Source: an uncultured Alcanivorax sp. (lineage in GTDB: Bacteria; Pseudomonadota; Gammaproteobacteria; Pseudomonadales; Alcanivoracaceae). From it: 64,000 nucleotides of DNA. The DNA lies in contig NZ_CAMYIV010000010.1 in NCBI RefSeq assembly GCF_947258575.1, positions 186,001-250,000 of the forward strand, read 5' to 3'. Position numbers and translations under genes: made by a program. Positions within the stretch are counted from its first letter, which is position 1; each line of letters opens with the position of its first letter. Below, one piece after another: positions 8,747 to 16,075 of the stretch. The notes below the pieces were generated by a model, which saw only the letters and a list, made by a program, of their open reading frames with translations, did not search any database and had not been told where the DNA came from.

Positions 8747-10492
8747 TCAGGGGGTAATGTCCACCAGAGCCAGATTGCGGGCCAGGGACGGGGTGAAGCG
8801 TCCCAGCCATTGCATGCCCCGCGCCTCCGGGCTTACCGGCACCACCGCGCGGTTTTTCTCCACCGCCTCGACGATGGCCTGGGCCACCCGGTCCGGAGTA
8901 AAGGCGCGGCGTTGATAGAAGGTGTGCGCGTGCTGGCGGCGCCGTTCCTGTTCCTCGTTGTCCACGCCCACAAAACGGGTATTGCGGGTGATGGGGGTAT
9001 CGATGATGCCCGGGCAGATGGCGCTGACGCCGATGCCGTGGTCGCCCAGTTCGGCGCGCAGGCATTCGCTGAACATCAGCACCGCACTCTTGCTGGTGGC
9101 ATAGGCAGGCAACATGCGCGAGGGCATAAAGGCGGCGGCGGAGGCCACGTTGACGATATGCCCGGCACGGCCCTGGTCGATCATCTGGCGGGCGAACAGG
9201 CGGCAGCCATGAATGACGCCCCACAGGTTCACGCCCAGCACCTGCTGCCAATCCTTCACGCTGGTATCCAGCAGCGAGCCGGACAGGCCGATGCCGGCGT
9301 TGTTGACGACGATATCCGGTGCGCCCAGTTCCTTTTCCACCCAGGTCGCCAGGGCTTCCATGGAGCGGGTGCTGCTCACGTCGCACTTGCGGCTGAGCGC
9401 ATCACCGCCTTCGGCGGTGATGGTGCGGGCGGTGGCAGCAGCGGCCTCGGTGTTGATATCGGTGCATACCACCAGGGCGCCGCGACGGGCGAAGGCCAGG
9501 GCGGTTTCCCGGCCAATGCCGGAGCCGGCGCCGGTAATCACCACCCGCTTGCCGCTGTCCGGGCCTTTTATCTGGTTGGCGCTGACTTCACTGCGTTGCA
9601 GCGGGCCGGAGGCGGGGGTGCCGTCGATGTGCTGAATAAATTCACGAATCCAGTCGGCGGTTACGTCCGGGTGTTGCAGCAGGGGGCCCCAATGGCCGCA
9701 ATCCAGCTCCCGACGCCACAACCGGTCGGTCCACTGCGCCAGGTCTTCCAGCATGGCCGGGCGCACATAGTTGTCCTGGCGGGCGACAATCAGTTGTACC
9801 GGCACTTTGGTGTGTCGCTCGCGGGGCTTGAGCAGGCAGGGCAGCATGTTGGCCCGGTACAATTCGATGCCGTGGGTGCCGTCCTGGAGCTGGGTGGCAC
9901 TGGGTTCACTGTCCAGGTTTTCGGTGCGGCGCAGCACTTTCGGCCAGGCCTTGGCCAGGCCGGCTTTCCACAGGGCCGGGGCCAGTACCGGTAATTGAAA
10001 CGCGCCGATGTACCAGGAGTGGGACAGCTGGTTCAGCACAACGCCGATTTTCTGTTCACGTAGCCGGGCCTTCATCCACTGGCCCACGTGGTCCAGGCAG
10101 GGGCCGGACAGGGTGGTGTAGGAGGCGATACGGTTTTCGGCATCCGGGTCGGTCACCGATTCCCAGGTCTGGATGGAGCCCCAGTCGTGGCCCACCAGGT
10201 GTACCTTGTCGTTCGGGCTGACGGCGTCCATGACGGCATGCAGATCGTCGCGCAGTTCACGCAACTTGTAGGCGGCACGACCTTGCGGCACGGAAGAATT
10301 ACCGGCGCCGCGTACGTCATAGGCGACCACTTTGAAATCCCGGCTCAGTCTCTCGGCCACCTTTTCCCAGACGTGATTGGCGTCCGGGTAGCCGTGCACC
10401 AGGATCACCGTGGGGCTCTTGTCCGCACTCCAGGTGCGTACGGCCAGATCCACGCCATCACGGCTTACCGTTGTATCGCGCCACTGCACCAT
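8747..10492 (-). CDS. Fused alpha/beta hydrolase (epoxide-hydrolase type) - short-chain dehydrogenase, EphD-like
   Basis: A two-domain enzyme of 581 residues. Residues 1-290 are an alpha/beta hydrolase with oxyanion motif HGYPDANH and nucleophile elbow GHDWGS. The Asp nucleophile is that of epoxide hydrolases and haloalkane dehalogenases rather than esterases. Residues 312-570 are a short-chain dehydrogenase with cofactor motif TGAGSGIG and catalytic YATSK. The same order is known in mycobacterial EphD-type proteins. A plausible role is oxidation or reduction coupled to ring or ester opening of lipid-like substrates; the reaction is inference. Its ATG overlaps the upstream gene stop (TGATG), indicating translational coupling. 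Confidence 0.88.
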   Translation of the reverse strand: MVQWRDTTVSRDGVDLAVRTWSADKSPTVILVHGYPDANHVWEKVAERLSRDFKVVAYDVRGAGNSSVPQGRAAYKLRELRDDLHAVMDAVSPNDKVHLVGHDWGSIQTWESVTDPDAENRIASYTTLSGPCLDHVGQWMKARLREQKIGVVLNQLSHSWYIGAFQLPVLAPALWKAGLAKAWPKVLRRTENLDSEPSATQLQDGTHGIELYRANMLPCLLKPRERHTKVPVQLIVARQDNYVRPAMLEDLAQWTDRLWRRELDCGHWGPLLQHPDVTADWIREFIQHIDGTPASGPLQRSEVSANQIKGPDSGKRVVITGAGSGIGRETALAFARRGALVVCTDINTEAAAATARTITAEGGDALSRKCDVSSTRSMEALATWVEKELGAPDIVVNNAGIGLSGSLLDTSVKDWQQVLGVNLWGVIHGCRLFARQMIDQGRAGHIVNVASAAAFMPSRMLPAYATSKSAVLMFSECLRAELGDHGIGVSAICPGIIDTPITRNTRFVGVDNEEQERRRQHAHTFYQRRAFTPDRVAQAIVEAVEKNRAVVPVSPEARGMQWLGRFTPSLARNLALVDITP

Positions 10493-11175
10493 CAGGCTGC
10501 TTCCTCTTGTTTGTCGTTATTGCTGTTGTCGAGCAGGTGGGCCGGGGTGGCGGTCAGCCAGCGCGGGCCCTGGTCGTCCATGAGCAGAAATTCACTGCTG
10601 GCGACACTGTGTTGGCCATCGCTCAGGGTCAGTTGCCACTGCCATAGACCCGCTATCAGCGGGGCTTCGTCGATGCGGTTGCCCTCTGGCAGGGTGCCGG
10701 TAAGTGGCACCAGCCGGTAATGCTGGCGCAGGCCGGGGAACTGGCTGGCCAACTGCTGCGGGGTTTCACCCTGATGGAGAGTGCGCGGCAGTTGCTCGCG
10801 GATGTCACGCAGCCGCGCGTGCAACGGTGCCAGCACGGAGGCCGGGCCGCTGAGGCTGGCTTTGGCGACATAGCCGTTCTGCACCGCATCGCAACGCAGT
10901 ATATAGCTCATACCGATCCGGTAGCGGCGCTTTCCCGGTCTGTTCAGGCCAAAGCGACGGCGTGTTGGCTGGCCGGCAAAACGCACCCTGGGCGGGCGGG
11001 CCGGATCAAACAGTTGATGGGCGCGCAGCCAGTCGCGGATAAGCAGCTCACAATCCTGTTCGCTCATGCCCGGTTGCAGGGATGCGGCGATAATCTGCAG
11101 GCATTTGTCGGCCTGCTCCCGGTTGTGGAGATAAGGGGCCAGAGCCTGGGAAGCCGGGGTCCAGAATGCGCTCAT
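10492..11175 (-). CDS. Conserved hypothetical protein, possible M24 (aminopeptidase P-like) relative
   Basis: A soluble 227-residue protein with no signal peptide. Segments such as LQPGMSEQDCELLIRDWL and IREQLPRTLHQGETPQQL faintly resemble the pita-bread fold of M24 peptidases and ectoine hydrolase-type proteins. I cannot see a full set of metal ligands, so activity is doubtful. The start was set at ATG 11175, which has GGAGG six bases upstream; a longer frame to 11256 lacks such a site. It is the promoter-proximal gene of a two-gene unit with the hydrolase-SDR fusion (TGATG overlap). Confidence 0.6.
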   Translation of the reverse strand: MSAFWTPASQALAPYLHNREQADKCLQIIAASLQPGMSEQDCELLIRDWLRAHQLFDPARPPRVRFAGQPTRRRFGLNRPGKRRYRIGMSYILRCDAVQNGYVAKASLSGPASVLAPLHARLRDIREQLPRTLHQGETPQQLASQFPGLRQHYRLVPLTGTLPEGNRIDEAPLIAGLWQWQLTLSDGQHSVASSEFLLMDDQGPRWLTATPAHLLDNSNNDKQEEAA

Positions 11176-11423
11176 TAACGCCTCCGCCATGTTGTTATGG
11201 AATGGAGTCCGATAATTACAGTGGACAATGTCACGGTCAACCGGTGCGATTGGCATTCCCTTGCCGGTAATACCTCCCCAGGGTCAATGCGGCGTGACAA
11301 TTGCGGTACAGAGCGTTCGCGTGATCTTCACAATTTCCCGGGCCTCCCTTGTTAAGGTGTGCGTCTGAATATGCTTCACACATAGCGGTTGACCCGGCAA
11401 AGGCCGGCACTAAGGAGATGAGT

Positions 11424-13715
11424 GTGCGCCATCAAGCCCAGTCGTTGCGGGGCCTGACAGCCCTGCTTTCCCTGTTGTTAGTGATGCTGACGACAGCATT
11501 GCCCGCCCAGGAGGCGCCTTCTTCGGGCCAGGATTATGCAGAGCTGGCGACGCTGCTGGAGAATGATGCCACTCGCCAGCAGCTGATCGATCAGCTGCGC
11601 GGTCTGCAGGCTGCAGCCAACCCTGCCCCACTGGGGCTGGAGAGTGAGGTTCCGGTCAGCGACATTGCTGCCCAGTCTCCCAGCGGGCAAACCGCCGAAC
11701 AGGTATCCCTGGCCCGCCGCATGGCGGCGGCCACCGGCAATCTGGCCGGTGACATGGGGCGCCAGTTCACGGCATTGAGTGGTCTGGTTGGCGGCTGGTT
11801 CGTCAGTGATGACAGTGCCGTAGAAGCGGCTGCCACCACTTCGGTGGACATGAAAGCGGTCACCGCTGCGTTGTTGAATCTGGCCATTCTGGTGGTGATC
11901 ACCTTTGCCGTGTTCTGGGTGCTACGAATGCTGGCGGGTTCCGCCTCTGGCCGGCTCAGCAACTGGGCCCGGGGCGGTTCGGAAAAGCTGGCCATTCTGC
12001 GCACCACGGTGGCCGTGGCGGTCGCCGCGCTGCTGGATATCATCGTGGTGGCGCTGGCCTACCTGGGCGGTACCTTCGTGGCGCCGGTGCTGACCGAGCA
12101 GCTGGGGGCGGATGCCACCCGGCTGGCCCTGTTCCTGAATGCCTTCCTGATCGTGGAGCTGGCCAAGGCCGGTCTGCGCATGTTCTTTTCCTCCCAGTAC
12201 GAGGGTCTGCGGATGCTGCCGGTGGCGGCGGAGCAGGCGCGCTACTGCAACCGGTTTCTGGCCCGGGAAGCGGGATTGATCGGCTACGGCATGCTGGTGT
12301 TGGTACCGGTGCTCAACTTCAACCTGTCTCCGGCCGTTGGCAGTGGGGCTGGTACCCTGATCATGCTGGTGGCGCTGGCCTATGCCGCCATCGTGATTGT
12401 CCGCAAGCGGCAGGTGCTGCGTGAGGCTCTGACTGAGCGTGCCAATGCCAGTTACGGCCCCCTGCGTCTGTCGCTGCTGTTGCTGGCGCGCATCTGGCAC
12501 TGGTTGGCTCTGGCCTATGCGCTGCTGGTGTTTGCGGTCACCGTGCTGCACCCGGAAACGGCGTTGCCCTATGTGGCACTGGCGACACTGGAGACCCTGA
12601 TTTATGTGGGTGTCGGGCTGCTGGTGTCGGTGGCGCTGGGACAGCTGATCGGCAAGGAAATCCAGCTATCCGACCGTCTCAATGCCAGCATGCCGCGGCT
12701 GCAGGCCCGGGTGAACACCTATGTGCCCACCGGCTTGAAAGTGATCCGCGCACTGATCCTGATCCTGGTGGTGGTACTGTCGCTGGATGCCTGGGAGTTC
12801 TATGACCTGGCCGCCTGGTATGCCACTACGGCGGGTGCGCAGACGGTTTCCGCACTGATCGATATCCTGATTATCCTGGCGCTGGCGGCCCTGGTGTGGG
12901 TGCTGCTGGCGAGCCTGGTGGAGCACAAGTTCAGCCCACGCGAGGACAGCACTCCTGCCGAGGCAGCCCGCGGCGAGACACTGCTGGGGCTGTTCCATAC
13001 CACCATGGCCATTACCATCATCATCATGACGACGATGATCGTGCTGTCCGAGATCGGTATCGAGATCGGTCCGTTGATTGCCGGCGCCGGTGTGCTGGGT
13101 CTGGCCATTGGTTTTGGTGCCCAGAAGCTGGTTCAGGACGTGATCACCGGGATCTTCATTCAACTGGAGAATGCCATGAACACCGGCGATTTCGTCAGCG
13201 TGGGTGGCAATTCCGGTACCGTGGACCGGGTGGGGATCCGCTCGGTGGCCCTGCGGGATCTGTACGGCACCTACCACATCGTGCCGTTCTCCTCGGTGGA
13301 TGCGGTGTCCAACTTCACCCGTGAATTTGGTAACCATGTGGGCGAATACGGCATCGCCTACAGAGAGAGCATCGATGATGCCATCGTTCAGTTGGAAGCC
13401 GCATTCGAAGAACTCAAGGAAGGGGCCCACAAGGACAATATCCTGGCGCCGATGACGGTTGCCGGGGTTACTGCCCTGGCAGACAGCTCGGTGAATATCC
13501 GTGTGGTGATCAAGACCACGCCGGGGAACCAGTGGGCCGTGGGTCGTGCCTTCAATCGTCTGGTGAAGATGTACTTCGACAAGGCCGGCATCGAGATCCC
13601 GTTCCCCCATACCACCCTGTACTTCGGCGAAGACCGGGACGGCAAGGCACCGGCGGGCAACATCCGCCTGGCCGACGAGCGGGTGGTGTCTACTCAGGAT
13701 GGCAACGAGGGGTAA
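11424..13715 (+). CDS. MscS-family mechanosensitive ion channel
   Basis: Inner-membrane channel that opens under membrane tension and releases solutes on osmotic downshock. The product is about 763 residues: a signal peptide ending at LPAQ, a periplasmic domain to about residue 130, several membrane helices, then the conserved MscS pore helix and beta domain (GAGVLGLAIGFGAQKLVQDV and LENAMNTGDFVSVGG). Size and topology match the larger MscM-type channels (YbiO/YnaI/MscK-like) rather than small MscS. The start is uncertain. AAGGAG abuts ATG 11418, too close for that codon, but lies six bases before GTG 11424, which I prefer. Confidence 0.92.
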   Translation: MRHQAQSLRGLTALLSLLLVMLTTALPAQEAPSSGQDYAELATLLENDATRQQLIDQLRGLQAAANPAPLGLESEVPVSDIAAQSPSGQTAEQVSLARRMAAATGNLAGDMGRQFTALSGLVGGWFVSDDSAVEAAATTSVDMKAVTAALLNLAILVVITFAVFWVLRMLAGSASGRLSNWARGGSEKLAILRTTVAVAVAALLDIIVVALAYLGGTFVAPVLTEQLGADATRLALFLNAFLIVELAKAGLRMFFSSQYEGLRMLPVAAEQARYCNRFLAREAGLIGYGMLVLVPVLNFNLSPAVGSGAGTLIMLVALAYAAIVIVRKRQVLREALTERANASYGPLRLSLLLLARIWHWLALAYALLVFAVTVLHPETALPYVALATLETLIYVGVGLLVSVALGQLIGKEIQLSDRLNASMPRLQARVNTYVPTGLKVIRALILILVVVLSLDAWEFYDLAAWYATTAGAQTVSALIDILIILALAALVWVLLASLVEHKFSPREDSTPAEAARGETLLGLFHTTMAITIIIMTTMIVLSEIGIEIGPLIAGAGVLGLAIGFGAQKLVQDVITGIFIQLENAMNTGDFVSVGGNSGTVDRVGIRSVALRDLYGTYHIVPFSSVDAVSNFTREFGNHVGEYGIAYRESIDDAIVQLEAAFEELKEGAHKDNILAPMTVAGVTALADSSVNIRVVIKTTPGNQWAVGRAFNRLVKMYFDKAGIEIPFPHTTLYFGEDRDGKAPAGNIRLADERVVSTQDGNEG

Positions 13716-13765
13716 GACAGGCGCCTGCCACGGCAGGCGTTGTTGAACATCATTTTTTCACCACA

Positions 13766-13818
13766 GAGGGCGCAGAGCACGGAGGAAAACCTTTCCTCTG
13801 TGCTCTGCGCCCTTTTTG
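13766..13818 (+). terminator. Hairpin terminator built from a family A repeat
   Basis: Arms AGGGCGCAGAGCAC... and ...GTGCTCTGCGCCCT (22 bp, one mismatch) followed directly by TTTTT. Compared with the other family A copies the 3' arm is shortened, so the run of T follows the stem. That is suitable for intrinsic termination of the MscS gene. A short GCCTGCC/GGCAGGC hairpin (13720-13740) precedes it. Confidence 0.65.
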
Positions 13819-13929
13819 ATGATGCTGCCTTTGAATCCCGGAACGTTGCCATTGATTGCGTAGGGTGCACTGAGCTTAAGGCGAACTGCACCAATCCGGC
13901 GTTTGCAATGTTGCGGGGCGTTTGCGGCC

Positions 13930-13960
13930 AAAAAAAAGGGCCGGCATAAATGCCGACCCT
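13930..13960 (-). terminator. Rho-independent terminator of the metal-dependent hydrolase gene
   Basis: On the minus strand, GGGTCGGCA-TTTA-TGCCGGCCC (one G-T pair) is followed by eight T. This is a canonical intrinsic terminator about 40 bases past the stop codon at 14000. Confidence 0.85.
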
Positions 13961-13999
13961 GGAGTCACCGGAAAAGGGAGAGCTCGGTGATGGAAAGCG

Positions 14000-14845
14000 T
14001 CAGGCGGCCTCCTCCTTGAGGAGGTCGCCCAGCAAGGCGTCAAAGTTCTTCAATTGTTCGCTGTTGTCGTGATCCCAGGGGTGGAAACCGGGCTTAAACC
14101 AGTCGAACCAGGGTTTGGTGATATTGCGGAAAATACCCTTCTTGCCCCAGGTATGCTTCGCCACTGCGCGCCAGCCTTTCAGGTCGGTCAGGCCACCCTT
14201 GATACGCACGTTGTGCACGTAGAAGGGAATCATCAGGGCAAAGAAGATGCCGGTGGCGGCCACCAGGGTGCCGCTGCGCAGGGCATAGGCGCCCAGGTTG
14301 CTGTCGTCGCCGATGGCTACCTGGTACACGTCGAAGGCCACTGCCTTATGTTCCGTTTCTTCCAGGGCATGCCAGTTCCAGATGGCCTTGTAGCCGTCGT
14401 CGGCCCCTTCCAGGATTTCCGGCAGATCGAGCAGGCCGCCACCGAGGATGGCGGTCAGGTGTTCCAGCGCCACCGTGGCGGCCAACTGGAAGGATTGCGG
14501 GGAATAGTCCTGCACGGCTTTCAGCAGGCGGGCCACGAAGGCTTCCTGGGCGTACAGGGGAATACCTGCCTGGGCCACGAAATCGTTGTACTCTTCGTGC
14601 TCACGACCGTGCATGGCTTCCTGGCCGATAAAGGCAGTAACGGCCTTTTTCAGCTCGGGATCCGTGATCTGGTCACGGTAATTGCGTACGCTGTCGATGA
14701 AAAAGCGTTCCCCCACCGGGAAAAACAGGCTCATGGTGTTCATGAACTGGCTGACATTCAGACCGTCCCGGTGCCAGGTCAGGGCCTTGGCCGGGTTCAG
14801 GTTGAATTTCAGATTGCGGCGGATGGGAAGAATCGAGATCGCCAT
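14000..14845 (-). CDS. Predicted metal-dependent hydrolase (PF10118-type, ferritin-like)
   Basis: A cytoplasmic protein of 281 residues from a family of uncharacterised metal-dependent hydrolases common in marine gammaproteobacteria. It shows a ferritin-like ligand pattern: FIGQEAMHGREHEEYN, ALEHLTAILGG and HALEETEHKAVAFDVY. These Glu/His clusters suggest a di-metal centre. A hydrophobic stretch near LVAATGIFFALMIPFYV may be membrane-associated. Start ATG 14845 has GGAGG eight bases upstream; the frame extends to 15001 without support. Divergent from an unknown protein across a short palindrome-rich region. Function unknown. Confidence 0.78.
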   Translation of the reverse strand: MAISILPIRRNLKFNLNPAKALTWHRDGLNVSQFMNTMSLFFPVGERFFIDSVRNYRDQITDPELKKAVTAFIGQEAMHGREHEEYNDFVAQAGIPLYAQEAFVARLLKAVQDYSPQSFQLAATVALEHLTAILGGGLLDLPEILEGADDGYKAIWNWHALEETEHKAVAFDVYQVAIGDDSNLGAYALRSGTLVAATGIFFALMIPFYVHNVRIKGGLTDLKGWRAVAKHTWGKKGIFRNITKPWFDWFKPGFHPWDHDNSEQLKNFDALLGDLLKEEAA

Positions 14846-14863
14846 GGTGCGTACCTCCGTAAC

Positions 14864-14899
14864 TGTTACATCATTCGATGATACAATTGCTGTGTAACA
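14864..14899. promoter_or_regulatory. Divergent promoter region with two palindromes
   Basis: In the 77-bp space between divergent genes: perfect arms TGTTACA (14864-14870) and TGTAACA (14893-14899), and inside them ATCAT-TCG-ATGAT (14870-14882). TACAAT at 14882-14887 could be a -10 for the plus-strand gene. The symmetry suggests binding of a dimeric regulator controlling both genes; no regulator is adjacent. Confidence 0.45.
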
Positions 14900-14922
14900 C
14901 AGCAAGTTTTTTCCACCGGGAA

Positions 14923-15912
14923 ATGAAAAAAATGGCTCATGATAAACAGGAAGTTGCCAATCGTTTACTGGATGGCCTGATTGACCACCTGCTGGCCACA
15001 CTGTCGCCGGGGCAGCTGGACGGGCTGATCGAGCAGGAGCTGGATTACGCGTTGGATGTGGCCACCCGCTACACCCTGAACGACTGGGTCAGCGCCGAGC
15101 AGATCCGCATTACCGCCCAGAAATATGCGGCGGAAATGGACATCAGTGGGGCCATCCCCGAGCTGGTCGGTGACATGGTGGAGCAGTTCTACGACCACGG
15201 TATACAGAGTGACCGCCTCATCGGTGATGTGGTGGACGAGGATGTGGTCATGGCCCTGCTCGACAAGGTGCTGGAGATTCCCCTGTCCCGTCAGAGCATG
15301 GCCTGGTTGGGTCGTAACCCGGTGCTGCTGGCGTTGCTGGCCGGTGGCGCCCAGCTGGGGCTGAAAACCCTGCTGCACCAGGGTTTGCCGCCAGCGCTGC
15401 ACGAGCAGCTGCGCAAGCGCCTGCCGGCCCGCTGGCTGGGCAGCCTGGAAGTGCGTTTGCAGGAGTGGTTGATCAAGCGCACTGAACAACTGCTCAGTGA
15501 CCCCTGGCTGTACCGGGATGAAAACCTGGACGAGTTGCGTGAGCTGGTGCTGGTGGCCTGGCAGGAATTCTCACTGCGCCCGGTTGCCGAGCTGCGCGAA
15601 CTGATCAGCAGCGAGGATATCCAGGAATTGTTCGTGATCGGTTTCGAGTACTGGCGCGATCTGCGTCATACCGACTACTTCATCGCCATGCTGGAGTCCG
15701 GGGTCAACGCCTTCTTCGACAAGTACGGCGACACCACCCTGATGGACCTGCTGGACGAATTGGGCGTCACCCGCGAACTGATGCTCGACGACGCCCGCCG
15801 CTTCCTGCCCCCGGTCATGGAAAAACTGCGCGCCGAAGGTCTGCTTGAGGCGTGGCTGCGCAGACATCTGGAGGGGTATTTTCAGCGGCCGGAGACGCTC
15901 GAACTTCTTTAG
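14923..15912 (+). CDS. Conserved hypothetical protein
   Basis: A protein of about 329 residues, predicted soluble and mostly alpha-helical, acidic, with one hydrophobic segment (NPVLLALLAGGAQLGLKTLL, around residues 140-160). I recognise no catalytic motif. It is divergent from the PF10118-type hydrolase and shares a palindromic upstream region with it, so the two may be co-regulated. Starts at ATG 14923 or ATG 14932 are both possible; GGGA precedes them. It ends against a repeat/terminator block. Confidence 0.7.
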   Translation: MKKMAHDKQEVANRLLDGLIDHLLATLSPGQLDGLIEQELDYALDVATRYTLNDWVSAEQIRITAQKYAAEMDISGAIPELVGDMVEQFYDHGIQSDRLIGDVVDEDVVMALLDKVLEIPLSRQSMAWLGRNPVLLALLAGGAQLGLKTLLHQGLPPALHEQLRKRLPARWLGSLEVRLQEWLIKRTEQLLSDPWLYRDENLDELRELVLVAWQEFSLRPVAELRELISSEDIQELFVIGFEYWRDLRHTDYFIAMLESGVNAFFDKYGDTTLMDLLDELGVTRELMLDDARRFLPPVMEKLRAEGLLEAWLRRHLEGYFQRPETLELL

Positions 15913-16075
15913 TGAACAGTTAACAGTGAATAGTTAACAGCCACGCGATCAGCGTTGGGCTGTATCTGAAACGCAAGAGGCCGCGCCCAGAATATGGGCG
16001 CGGCCTCTTGTGTTTCAGACCCCACGGCGAGATCGCCGCGCGCTGTTAACTGTTCACTATTAACTGTTAACTATC
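15911..16075. terminator. Bidirectional terminator flanked by family C repeats
   Basis: Between two converging genes. The central stem CAAGAGGCCGCGCCC / GGGCGCGGCCTCTTG (15974-16010) extends to GAAAC/GTTTC outside. It is flanked on the left by GTGAACAGTTAACAGTGAAT-type sequence and on the right by its inverted counterpart (16042-16074). The same repeat-terminator-repeat layout recurs at 58278-58440 and 60418-60740. Confidence 0.7.
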
